DNA from: Hansfordia pulvinata
Lineage: Eukaryota; Ascomycota; Sordariomycetes; Xylariales
DNA length: 64,000 bases
Direction: 5' to 3'
Assembly: GCA_006538405.1 (NCBI GenBank)
Contig: BJKQ01000002.1
Coordinates: forward strand, 2,480,001-2,544,000
The translations under genes and the position numbers were made by a program. Below, piece by piece: positions 47,662 through 60,398 of the stretch; the first letter of the stretch is position 1; each line of letters opens with the position of its first letter. Under the pieces are notes generated by a model that did no database searches, had not been told where the DNA came from, and saw nothing but the letters and a program-made list of their open reading frames with translations.

Positions 47662-48664
47662 GCAAAGGAGCTGGGCAGAAGGTTATTTTTGAACGGGGGC
47701 GTTTGCGGAACAAAAGAAGAAGAAAGCCAAGATGTGAAAGGGGGCGGGGATCGGGCGGGGAACGCGGCCGGCGCTGACTCTTGGTCGAGCGGAAGAACAA
47801 AAAAGGAGGGGGGGGGGGGGGGGGGTGGATAGAAAAGAAAAGGGGAGGCTGATGCGAAGGACTGCGCGTCGTGGAGATTGTATATATACACACGCGGCCC
47901 GGTCGCTAGCTTTTGCTTGATCCCCCTTTTGCCCTTCTCGAGGAGATGCGTGAGAGCCGTTGCCCCGAGACATTGCGCGATCCATGGACTCTGATGATTA
48001 GGTTAGACACGATACCGGAACCCGATACATATGAGCATCATCCCCAGGCCGCCGTCGCTGTTATGCATGTGCTCTTTTCACACTATCTCGGCTAATTGTG
48101 CTAAAGCAACGTGCGGGTCGATGCTCATCGGCTGGGAGCCCCGAGAGCACGGGGTCTGCAGGCGATAGGAAGGACGCAGTTTTGCCAATCCATGTCTGAT
48201 TTGGGACCTCAGCTTGGGTTCCCGGCTGATTTTGCACCCTCACGCCTTCTCCCCACGCCCGGATGGACTTGTAGATCAAAAAGAGGTTCACACTCATATG
48301 CATCCAGGCAGACTTGTCTTCTTGCCCCTGCCACCCGGCAGGAAAACGAGAAATGATGTTTTCAGGAATTTCATTCGCGTGCCCCTCGATCCAGTAGCTG
48401 CTGCTATCCCCCCCGGGGCCTCTCAACTTGCCTGCCAGAATAGGGCATGAGTACTTGCGAGGCCAGGACATCGCTACCGGTCGTCTGTCGGGCAAAACGA
48501 GAGGCTGTTCTATATACACATTTGCATTATACAATACAAGGAGCGGGTTCTGCTCGCCCTTATTTCGTCCAGTGTTGATTAAGTGTTCTCCCGTGCCAGG
48601 GGCTGCCTGATCATGAACATGGGGAACCGACCGACTCATTCTGAATGGAGACCATGTGGCTCGA
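47662..48664. other. Convergent gap between DBP9 and MOT1
   Basis: About 1 kb holding both 3' ends. A G18 run lies at 47808-47825. The MOT1 reading frame has no place here, although a long frame on the minus strand continues into it by intron readthrough. Confidence 0.6.
47808..47825. repeat. Poly-G run of 18
   Basis: G homopolymer on the + strand, 150 bp after the DBP9 stop. Confidence 0.93.
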
Positions 48665-51600
48665 TCACGACATGGTCTTGAGGAAGCCGTCGAGGTCAAA
48701 GCTGTCCTCGTACTCGCGCGCCGAATAGAGCTCTCCAAGCTCGTCCATCCAACCCTTCTTGCCGGGCGCGCGCACCTCGCCCGTCTCAACGTCCACCATT
48801 TCCTCCTCGCGGCCCTCCATGCCACCTCCTTGGGGTTTATCTGAGATGAGACTGGGCCCGGCGTCGCCCAGATTGAACAAATCGAGGATTTGATCCGTGT
48901 CCTGCGGGGATCGTTAGCTACTTTCGCGCGGAATGAAGGCCAGACGGGCCGAAGAAGACTCACCATTGTGCCCAAGCCCGCGTTCTGCTGGTTCACGACT
49001 GTGGACGCCACGTCAATCTTGAACGCCTGCAGGTTCAAGATCTTCTCCTCCAGCGTCCCGCGGGTAATCAGACGATACACATTGACGACCTTCTTCTGAC
49101 CGATGCGATGAGCACGGTCCATGGCCTGGAGATCCCTCTGCGGGTTCCAGTCGTGCTCGACGAAGATGACCGTGTCGGCTCCCGTCAGATTGAGCCCCAA
49201 CCCACCGACACTCGTGGTGAGCAGGAGGCAGTCATAAGATGGATCCTTGTTGAATTTGTTGACAATATCCTGTCGCTTTCCGGCTTCAACGCTGCCGTCC
49301 ATGCGCAGGTACGAGACTGAGGGCAGCATCCTCTTGAGGACCGTGTTCTGAACCATGTCGAGCATCTCCTTCATCTGACAAAAGATGAGTGCGCGATGAG
49401 GCTTGATTGGCTGGTATAGGGGGTCATTTGAATCCGTGCCCTCGACACCGATGCCACAATCGACCAGAAGGTCTTTGAGCGCTCCCAACTTGGGAGCGTG
49501 GATTGGGTCCTCGACGCTCGTGCCTTGCTTGGCCAGCAGTCGTTGAGTGTCTTCGTAGAGTTTGTTGCTGGGTGTCATGACCAGGGCAGGCGAGTTGCAA
49601 AGCTTGCGCATGTACTGCAATGCCTGGAAGATGTGTTGCTTGGATTCCTTGTCATCCTTACTGGCCTCCTCCTGCAGCTTCTTGCCTTGACGTTTCGAAA
49701 AGTCATCAAAGAGCTTCTTCTGCACGTCACTCATATCGCAGTAGTAGTTCTGGAGGATCTTGGGCGGAAGATCATCAAGTACTTCCTCCTTGAGGCGTCG
49801 CAGGAGGAACGGCAACACCTGCTTATGTAAGGCTTCGATCGCCAAGGCACCGGCTTCCTGCTCCTTGGACGATGCCTTGCTGAATCGACTCGCTGCGATG
49901 GGTTTCGCAAACCTATCGAGGAAGACCTTTTCAGCGCCGAGAAATCCAGGCATCAGGAAATCGAACAGAGACCAGAGCTCCAATACGTTGTTCTGGATCG
50001 GTGTGCCCGTGAGGATGAGTCTGTGGTTGCTAGCCAGCTTCTTGACGGCAACGCTGATCTTGGCCTTGGGGTTCTTGATGAGGTGGCCCTCGTCCAGAAC
50101 GATGTAGTTCCAATTCTGCTTTTCAAGAAATTCAGTGTCATTTCGGCAGACTTCGTAGGACGTGACCACAACATCAGTCGAGGAGAACTGGGCGGCCCTG
50201 GCTCGGCGCTCGGCAGGGGGCCCGACAAAAGACGTCACATTCATAAATGGCGCATACGTCTTGATTTCCTGCTGCCAGTGGCCTGAAAGCGTTGGCGGGC
50301 AGACAATCAAGGATGGCAGCTTTCGGCAGTCAGCGGCCCCCGTCCTCTTGAACTCTTCAGCCCTGTTGTAGTGGTCACTCGAGACGATGCAGATGGTCTG
50401 CAGAGTCTTGCCCAGACCCATATCGTCACACAGGATGCCGTGGAGGTGGTATCTGTTGAGGAAATGAAGCCAGTTGACGCCATCCTGTTGATAAGAGCGT
50501 AGCTCCGCATTGATGGCGACGGGAATGGGGAAGTTTTCCACCTTCTTGGGGTCCAGAAGCTGCGCGATGAAGGTCCTCTCACGGTCTCGGCCTTTGAGAA
50601 GCTCTTCGGAAAGCCCGGGCGGGTCTGGGATGCCGGCCTCCAGAGGCACAAGCTTAACAAGCGTAGCGAACGACGTGGTCGCAATGAGACGGATGTCGTT
50701 GTCGGAATCGCTCATGCGGCCGAGCACGGGCACGATCAGGAAGATGACGTAGGGCAGGATTCGGTCACCCATGACGGCGATGAGGTGGTAGATGGCCTCA
50801 ACGGCACCTTGGCGGAAGGCGAGATCCAAGGGGTTGCTGATGGATGGCAGGACCTGCTCCACCAGGGCCGTCATGCCCTGCACAGTGATGACACTACAGA
50901 TTGTGGCCAGGCACTTAGCGGCCATGTAGCGGAAGACGGAGAGCTCCGAGTGAAGAGCCTTGATGATCAGGGGCAACTGCTGCAACACGAAGGCGTGAAG
51001 CGACTCGTGCAGCGTCGGCGTCATGGTGCGAATGACAGACAGGGCGTCGACCACCTCCTGGCCGAACACATCTTCCGGATCTCTGGCTTGCTGCGGCAGG
51101 TCGCCAGAGAAAGCCTTGGCCAGTGGGCTCTCCATGTATGTCCTCAAGCTCGGCACGATTTCCAGCACGTCTGCACCGAACGTCCTGGCCAAGATCTCGA
51201 GAGCCTCTTTGGCGCCGCGGCGAGTGATGCGCGCAGCCTTGGCTTCCCTGGCCCACTTCGCGGCGTCGGCGCCATGGTCGACGCGGTCCTCTTCCTTTTG
51301 CATGGAAAGAATGTTGGTCGTCTTGGCGGCGTGAACCGGGAATTCGGGCGTCTCGGCAACCTCGACGCATGAGAACTTGACAAGGTTTGCGACGACCTTG
51401 TCGGCCGGGCCCCGACGATTATTTGCGGTGAACAGCTGCACCAAGCGTCCGATGGTGGCGGCAGAACGCCCCTGGAGCTGTTGGTTTTCTTCGAGCTTGA
51501 TGCTGTCCATGATGCCCTTGATGAGCGGACTCGGTTTCTTCGGGAGGACCTTCATGGCGATCAGCGCGCACGCTGCTCCCGCCTTGACCCGGATATCCCG

Positions 51601-54599
51601 GGCTTCCTTGACCGCCTTGGCCTCATCGATAGTCGCATTCGTGGCGTTGCGGGCGTCGTTCAGCTGCTGGCTCGCTATCAAGCGCTGCGCAGGCGCCATC
51701 GCCTTCTTCAAACGGTCATAGTCATCGCCAACCACCTTCTCAGCCGTTGCGAGGGAGAAGGCGTTCGGGCCGGCGTCGGCTTCACCTTGAACCAGCACCG
51801 CCAGGGTAGGCAGCTTGTGCTGCGCGACCTTGCCGTGGTCTCGGAACAGGTTGACCAACTGGGCACACTGGGACCGGACGCGCTGGACGTAGGGCACGAG
51901 GTCCTGGTATTGCGCAGGGCGCTCGGCCTCGATCATCTTGAGTAGAGTGCTGGCGTATCTTTGGGTGTCAACTTCCTTCTTCGCCTCCGTGCTGTTGCAG
52001 GCAAACTGATCCACGATGATGCATGCGACCAGCTGGGTTGACGAGTATGACGATGTGAACCCAGGGATCAGGGTAGCGTCGAAGCCGTCGAGCGCAGATG
52101 CCGGGACGAGGGCCATAGCCTGGCCCATGGCAGAAGCGGCCACGACGCGAGACCTGATGAGGGTGTCCATCCCGACCAGATCTACATCGCCCTGCATCAT
52201 GTGCCCGTCCAGGTCGTGGGAGTGTGTGGTAGTTGGCGGCTCGTCGACCTTGTTGGACTTGCGCCTCCTCTTCGCCGCTCTTTCGCCGCCTTCAGGCTCG
52301 TTGATCTTGGGCCCCGGAGTTGGCGCAACACCACGTACCGAGTAGGTGCCGCCAGAGGGTTTCTGGAACAGCGATCCGTTCATGGGGATGGGGCTCCTGG
52401 ACACTCCCACCGGGTGCAGAGTCAGCTGCATGAGAGCGTCGATGTGTGGCGAGAACTCGGCCTCAAGGACCTCAGGCTTTCTTGACAGGCATTTGACGAG
52501 CGCGGTCCAAAGCTCAAGAGACGTATTGAGGGTGTCAGTGTCTCTTTCCACCAGGAGGTTCTGGAAGACCAGCCGAAGAATACGGCCGTCCAGCCATCCC
52601 TGAGATTCTTGACCCAGGTTGACAAACGTCATCAGGGCCTTCAAAACCGCCAGCCGAACGGAGGTGATGGTGTGACGCAAGAACGGGTATAGCCGGGGCA
52701 CCAGGAGGGTGAAAGACCTCTCTTCGTCTTTGTCGGCAGATGCCTTCATGGTCTCGAGAACCTCGGGGAAGCTGCAAAGAGTCGCCAGCAGGTCCATAAT
52801 CTTGCCGGTACTGGCGCTGAGGTCGTCGCCCAGGCTCGAAAGACTCTCCCATACGATGTTTATCAGTTGGTCCAAAGCCCCCGGCCGGAGCGCAATGAAC
52901 TCGCGCGTGATGGGTATGATGGTGGCGGCGCTGACGGAACGCACATCGTCATCGCTGTCGCCGAGCCCTCTCATGACCGCCTGGGCTACTCCGTCAATCA
53001 TGTCGTTGTGCTGCAGCAGAAGGTCTTTGCGGACCGCAACCACGTATCGCAAACCCACCATGCCGCCGTGGCAGACAGCCCAGACAGGAGATTCCAGGCC
53101 AAGGTCTTGCTGCAGAACCATGCGCAGCAAGATACGATAGATGCCGTAGACGGACTCGGGAGGGACATGGTTCAGGAAAGAGCCGAGAGTCTGGCCCACT
53201 GTCTCTCGAATGGGGGCAACTGATGTGTCGGAGGCGTAGTCGGTGAATCGGTCGAGCATGAGAACACAGCACAGTCTGCAGGCTGTGTCGTCCAACCACT
53301 TGCGATTAAGGGTGTCGTTTTCACTTCTGGACTTGCCCCTCAAACGACCTGCCCCGCCTCCGTGAACTCGCAGGATCTCCCTCAGTCCCAAGGCCGCACC
53401 GTGGCGGATTTCCCATTGCGAGTCGAAAATGTCGATCTTCAAAAACTCGCAGAGGCGATCGTAAGGCCATTCGGAGCCTTCCAGCTCTTCGTCTGTCTCG
53501 ATCTCGGACTTGATAGGGACGACGGGACCCTTGAACTCTGAGACGACCTTGCTGTCCTCGTCGACGTTCTCGGGGCGTTCGAGGCTGAAGTAGTCTGTCT
53601 TCCCGTTCTTTTTCCCGTCCTTCTTGTCGCCTTCGTTTGGCGTGTCGTCTGGGCCTTCGGAGCCACCCGTCACCGATCTCCGAATCGACAGGTCTCCAAA
53701 GCCACCTTTGCCATGGGACGCTTTCTGCGCGTCCTTCTTCCGCTTCCGCTTCAGTTGGTTGAGCTGGCGCGCGCTTAGCCCAGCCTCTTCAGGGGCCAGG
53801 CCTGGTGTGGTGGCGCTGAGGCTGTCCGGACGCGGTTGGCCATTTGATGAAGCGGCGGTGTCGTGGGGAGTGGCTGGACTGGCTGATTTGGTGGCAGTGA
53901 TGGGAACTTCGCTGTCTTCGAAAGGCCTTCCTAAAAGACCTAGGCGGCCTGTCAATGTCTTCTTCTGGTGAGCGAGACGATCGGAAGGGTCCAAGCTTGC
54001 GATGTTGTAGTCTATCTGGCCCATGCGTAGCAATTGTCGGCCAAATCGCAGCACGGACGGCAAATCCAGAGTTTCGGGGCTGAAGCCATCATCCGGCGGC
54101 AACGGTACGTCTTTCTCCTCTTTCTTCACGCCGCCTTCAGCTGCAGCATCTTGCTTCTTGACACCCTCCTGGGTGGCTGCGGCGCCTTCGTCTTCGTTTG
54201 GATCGTATGGTGCAGCGTTCTCGATGATTTTCCCTATCGCTTTGGCTGCCGTTGACCGGGTATCCCAATCCTTGTGGCGGAGATATGGGACCACTCTTGA
54301 CAGTAGATTGAAAAGCTCCTCCGGTTGCTGTTTCTGCCAATCTGCCAGCTGATTGACAGCTGTGTCTTTGATGAGTTTCGTGCTTCCAGTCTCGAGGATC
54401 CTAAATATGTTTTCAGTATGCATGAGTGAGATGAGACGCGGCGTGATTGTTAAGACCAGGTGGGAAGCCTGTCAGCCCCTGGTGGCGGTGCAAGCCGGAT
54501 GCGGTCTGATGGTACAGCGTATTTGGGGAAAAAAAAAAAAAAGGCCGAAGAGGAAGTCGAGACCACTTACGTTACGAGCCGGTCGAGTCTGGGAGTCAT
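48665..54599 (-). CDS. MOT1: TBP-removing Swi2/Snf2 ATPase Mot1 (BTAF1)
   Basis: Mot1 strips TATA-binding protein from DNA using ATP and so redistributes TBP between promoters. I infer three exons on the minus strand: 54599-54571, 54400-48964 and 48901-48665, coding for 1,900 aa. The 29-nt first exon encodes MTPRLDRLVT and joins ILETGSTKLIKDTAVNQLAD, the Mot1 N-terminus. The in-frame ATG at 54423 lies in intron 1 and is not the start. HEAT repeats fill the first 1,200 residues (for example VVPYLRHKDWDTRSTAAKAI). The Swi2/Snf2 domain has DDMGLGKTLQT near residue 1335, the DEGH box (VLDEGHLIKN) near 1445, and LLTTSVGGLGLNLTGADTVI and AMDRAHRIGQKKVVNVYRL in the second lobe. The last exon ends SFDLDGFLKTMS, the conserved Mot1 tail. 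Intron 2 is 62 nt, in phase and without a stop. Confidence 0.96.
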
Positions 54600-55879
54600 G
54601 TCAGCTTTCATGGGTTTCCGAAGGTGCGTTCATGGGTTGCCACGGGTGGAGTTGCCTTACCTGGACGCCATTGTGGTTTCTCTCTATTGCAGTGCAGGCA
54701 CTGGTTGGCTGGCTCTATTTCATGATCACTGTTGCGGGTCAGTAAAGAAGCACGTACGCGTATAAGGCTTCACGTGGGACGGCCTGGCTTCCAGGGATAT
54801 ATATAGGTAGGTAAACAGGACCAATCCCCAGACAGCCCGAGGGAAGAGGCCTGCGGAGTGGAGGAAGCGACAGCTCAGCCTGCAGAAAGTCTGCTGCTTC
54901 TCGCCTCATACAGGGGCAAGGCGTCCAAGGCACGACCGCAGGTGATCTGAATGGGCAGCGATTACGTGGATGGGTGGGGGTGATAGGTAGTGCAAAGGGG
55001 CTTGGAACCCGTCTCACGACAGCGAGTGCAAATAGAGCTCGGCAGGTGCATGCAAGCAGCATGGCCTGGCCCGGCAGAGCAGACCAGGATACATCCTAGC
55101 TAATACGCCCGGGACTACAACGGTTTTTCGACCACTCTTGACACCCACAAAGGGGGCAGAGGAGAGGTCTTGTACAAGTATTTGGCATACGCGGTCATGG
55201 GGCGCGGAGGGGGGCGGAGAGGGCCGGAGGGCAGGGGCGCATACAAGCGGGCGAGGGCACACAAGAATGGACGGATGCGACAGGGACAAGGCAACACAGG
55301 GAATGCGACGAGCGGGGAGGCGGACGGCAGTGGTGTGGTGAACGGATCGTGGAGAATGGGTGATTGGAGGAGTTGAGTGGGAATTAATCCAATGGCAGAT
55401 GCACTCACCGAGAGTAGAGCTGGGCGTGACCACGCGCGCGCTGAACGCTGAAGTTTGGGCGCGATCCCCGACGCGGCAGCACGCGCCCTGGGCGATGGCA
55501 GTGCGCCGGGACGGACGGCGAGAGCTAGCTGTCTGTCGGGGGCGGATACTACGTCAATTGGTTGTTGGGCGGGCTGGCGGGCGGATGGGGAAGGCGACAG
55601 GGTCGAGGGAACTTACATGTGGTACCGCTCGAGAACAAGCGCCGACGAGGTTGGTGATGCAGGCGCGGGCGTGTGCCAATGCGTGCGCAGCAGCCCACTG
55701 CTGTGGTGGGATTGCTGGCAGCCCAGCTGGGTGCAGGGCTAGGTGCAGGCGGTACCTACCAGGTAGTAGGTAACCTTGAGGTAATCCAATGCGAGCCGGG
55801 GTGGGCGCGCAGTACGGGCAGAGCCAATCGGGTTGGGTCGGGAGGCGGCGGGCGGCGTGGAACGTGCCCGGAGCCTCGA

Positions 55880-55923
<44 letters not shown>

Positions 55924-58900
55924 CGATGATGACGGCGGCGCTCGTAGAGTGACCAAGGCAGTTGCCGTGCGTGAATGGGCTGGGGCAGCAAGGGTCGAGG
56001 TCGTCGAGTCGGGCCCGTCTGGTGCGGCCGGGCGGCTGAAGCAGCAGCAGGCAGGCAGGCAGGCAGGTGGTGTGCAGGTGGCTCGTCGGGAGGCGGGCGG
56101 CGGGCAGGTTGGCAGGTCAGGTCGTCAGCAGCAGCACCGGACGCGCGATGCAGCGACAGCAGCAGCAGAGAACTGGGCTGGGTAAGGTTGCGAAGTGGGC
56201 GGCAGTGACCTCTAATATGTCTATGCCATACTTTTATACACGTTGGGATGGGCCCGCGCCTGAGTCTGACCCTGCCACTCCCGCGCCTGCGGCCTGGATG
56301 TCATGGGAGTAGCGGCTACCTCCACGTAGCCGCTATTTTGTTCGGAGCTGCATGTCAGAGGCTGCCTGCTGTAGGTAGCCAGTACGCTTTCCCCCCGAGC
56401 AGACTCGCGTTCCCTCCCACCCAAGTTCGGCCCACCTGGCCCAAGCTCCCCACGCCCCCAGCAGCCGCGTGCGCCAGTAATAACCTTCCAAGTACGTACC
56501 TACCGGCCAGCACTGCACTCGTAGTGCCAGTACTCGTACCTAGTGACTGGCGGGACCACGGGACGTCGCTTGATTGTCCCATCGCTGGATAGGTAGATCG
56601 ATGTGGACCTGCGCCCAACCCGGCGGCGTGTGAATACTCGTGCGTTCGTTTCCAAGGAGATAGCTGCTTGCTGGCACGGCGGGCTCTTCCTACCCGCCAG
56701 GATTCCGAGTCCTCTGTCACTTCCACTTAGGTACGTTGATGACGACGCCCGTCGTACCTGCATCTACGGACGCGATAAAGGTGACCGGCCATTCCCTAAG
56801 TACCTAACCTACGGTATCGGCACATGCGGGTAAGGTTCACCACCCTGTAGGTGTACGAGTATTCGAATGCCGTCCACAGCAAGAGACCGTGGCAGGCGTC
56901 CCTGGCATTTCGGGTGCGAATGCCCCCAGACGACCGGCAGCCCGTTCTAATCCCAGCTGCCGCTTGTCCGTTGAAGTCTCGGCTCTGTGTCCTGCCATCT
57001 GTGAGAGCCCTACGTACGCCCGTGTCTCGAGTCTGTGTCAGGATGTCAAAGTCGCGCCTGCCAGTCTGGGTCCGTCCACGCTGCTGATGACCCGGCCCAC
57101 ATCCACCCCCGTTGTTCATCCCGCCTCGAGCCCGGCTTAGGCGCTCCGTACCAGCTTGTCCAGGCCCTTTGAGGCGCCGCACGCCCGGCATTCCTTGCGT
57201 GTTGTCATCCACCATCACCACCATCGCCGCCGCCGCCGGCGCCATCTCTCTTTCTTCCCATCGAGGGCGCCACGCCACCGAGTCTCAGACGCCACTAGAC
57301 TGTTCAACAGCATCAGTGCGCCATCAATATATCGACACATATCCTCACCTTCCGGCCACGGCGACGCCACGCCACCATCCACCCCGTCTTTGTTCACTGC
57401 TGCAAGCGTTGGCCCCTACGGCCCCCTGGGCCCAGCTCCCTGGCGTCCCACTATTCCGCAATTGCTTCTTTCGCTTACGGCGCTAGACGTGCGCTAGTCA
57501 GGCCTAACCCATCGGGGTCTCCATCATTCCCTCGAGCTTATTATTATTACCTGCTGCTGAAATTTCTCTTTGACTTTTTCGCCGTCCACCCAGCCAAACG
57601 GCGTTGCCGGGCGTGGAAGGCGTGGCAGGCGTACCAGGGTATCCGGGCTCGACGACGAGGATGTGCTGATGAGCCCCGGTCCGCGCACTCGTGTGAGTGC
57701 GTGCTCGTCTTGATGCCCAGGCTGGATCGTCGGGGCGCCGGCCTTCGGGGTGGGCATGGGGCTATCGCACACCCATGTCGAATGTCCTGGCTTACTGCAC
57801 GAGAACAAGCTACTCGGATGGAGTGTTCATCTTCAGTCAAAAAAAGCCTTGTCAGATGCGGCTTCAAGGCGCTCGGTGCGCTACCACAAGTAAGTCACTC
57901 GCCGCAGGCCTCATCAGGTACGTGCAGTCCTATCTGCCTCGGTGGGATAAACACGCAAGGGGAAGTGTGGGATAGAGCAAGAAAACAACAGATTGATCGC
58001 AGGTACGTGGACGCGCACGAGGCTGGTGTGTGTGCACCCGAAGGGATCCGTCGCACAAAGCAACATTGACCGAAGTCGACCATGCCCTCCCTGCATTTGG
58101 GTTCAGTCACGAGTAGTGTCCCGGGTCCAGTCAAGTCATGGCATTTCAGAACTGGCTCGACAGGGCACGAGCAATCGGCGGTGTTCATTGCACTTTGGCA
58201 CCCGCAAGCACTCATTAGATGAGGTCGACAATGACAGCTCATGCGAATTGTTGAAGAGTACCTGTCTCCGGGCACCTCCGCCGGGGGCGAGATCCTCCCT
58301 TTGTAGGAACACCCGGGGAGGTTTATTCGATTGCAGCGACTGCGTCTAAGACTGATCCTCGTGAGTGAGCAGGTCACTGCCCATCTATCTCATGTCAATC
58401 CCACTACAGAGACAACAATGACTATAAGCACTTTTATATTCACAGGCAACCTAGTCCAAGGTTCTCAAGGCTTGGGTCACAGGTTCCAGTGTCGAGGCTG
58501 CCATCAACGGCAGTGATGATGAGCGAAGTCGGTCCGTCCCTACTCTAGTATCATCAACCATTGCATGGGTTGGGCGCCGACTTGAAAGAATATTCGTACC
58601 TACTACACACGGTATTCTATTTTGAGCGGCCGCGGGCGTGCCGTGGCCACTTTCGCCGCCGCCGGCACCTCGCCAGCGGATACTTGCTCGCGTTCAACCG
58701 CCCTTAGTTGTCGAAAGATCTGAACACAGTCGCAGATATGTATCCCAGCAGGTTCGTGTTCCGACCGATGCGTCCAGGTCTGACAGCGTGCGCCATACCA
58801 CCTCTGCAAGCGGGCAGGGAATCAGCCACATGGACTGACTCGGACAGCGGTCAACGGAACATGCCGTCAACCCAGTTCCCAGTACGGCTAAGCAGTCAAT

Positions 58901-60398
58901 TAGGAATCCGGAAGACCACGGCAAGCCAAGTATCGGCTGTCAGCCATGCGGCCCAATTCTGCACGGGTCAGGCTGTCTGCGCGCGCACCATGATAGTGAG
59001 CACACGCTGGTAATTGTCCCTGCACCTGCTGCAATACGATACTTGATAGCCTTGCCATCAGTGAGCTACTTGCCTCTTTAGTCGACTCGGAACCGGATTG
59101 CTTCACCACCAATGGACAAGCAAGACTGACGCAGGTGGACGTGCGCACAGAGACGACGAGGGTCTCCAACCGACCGCTCATCGCCAACCGTGCAAGCGCG
59201 CAAGCGACTGTACCGGTACGACTGGTGCAAGTGCCGGAACTCCCTGAAGGGATGCTCATGCAGACAGACTGGGGTGCTCACGGCCCCCGCGAACTTGAGG
59301 ATGTTTCGCCATGAGAATACACGCTGTATCCCAAGTCAAAGAGGCAAGAGAGCCCTGATGAGTCTGGACTAGGTTGGCCTCAAGGAGCATTTTCGACAAT
59401 GACGTATTCCAGCATCAGCCAGCATTTACAAGATCTGGCCAATATGCCAACTTTCATCGGTTCACGGCGGTATTATCGGATTGGCGACAGTCTGGCGGGA
59501 ATCTAGGCGGTGCACATAGGTACTCAGGAGGTCCTTGTTGCAAGGTTGAGATGAGAGCCGTTTCAACGGGTTGGTAGCGATGACGCGACAGGAATAGGCT
59601 CGTTGAAGGGCTGATGAACGCGCCAGACCTCGAAGTGCAGGTTGTATTGAAGTCCGTCCAGTGTTGTGCAGATCGCGCGCCGGCACATAAAATTGTGACG
59701 AGCACGGACAACAGATTGACGCGAGTGCGCCGCTACTTGCAGAGCGCAGGGTTTTGCGTGTGGCTTGAAGTTCCTTGCCATCCCTCCATTCGCGGGCGGG
59801 ATGACCCTTGGGCAGGGGGAGTCGTGTCGAAGTAGTGCGACAATCAATCTGCACGTTCCACCGCCAACGAGCAAGAAGATCGCGTACCTGTACGGGCACT
59901 TTAGCAGGTACGCGTTTGGCCCGACTTGAAAGTACCTCAAGACATTGTGTGCCTCCGCTGCAGAGCCTCGTTTACATACTACGATGTACCTCTCAACGTG
60001 ATTCTTACCTTGCGTGTTGAGAGAAAGTCGTGGGCGTCTCGCGCAGCGTGGACGCGTCGGCTCAGCCAGTCGCATCTGCACCCACCTCCACCATACACGC
60101 CCACGCCGCCCACCGCCCATCGCCCATCGCCCATCTCGTGCGTCGCCGTCCACCCTCGCGACACTCGAGGTGCCTCGTTGTCCATCCGCCCCGGGCTCTT
60201 TCGACCGCCCCCTCCGAATCTTTCATGTTGCGGCGTCCCCCGGCACCAACCCACTGATCGACCGCTCACCACCCGCTGCTCAGGCAGTCCCGCCGCCTCG
60301 CACTTCTTGCGCCTCCGCGCGTCTCCCTCCAAAACAGCCGGCCACGGTAATTTTGCCATTCACCCCGCGCTGCCCGGTCGGCAGCACCGAACTACGCC
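54600..60398. other. 5.8-kb gene-free region between MOT1 and SMC3
   Basis: The flanking genes point away from this region, so it holds both promoters. I recognise no gene. It contains a (GGCT)11 array, a short (GGCA)n at 56050-56067, and TACTCGTA-type motifs near 56533, 56632 and 56853. Frames of up to about 196 codons occur but overlap one another and show no domains. The last 350 bp are C-rich and are probably the SMC3 leader. Confidence 0.55.
55880..55923. repeat. (GGCT)11 microsatellite
   Basis: Eleven perfect GGCT units, 44 bp. Confidence 0.96.
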
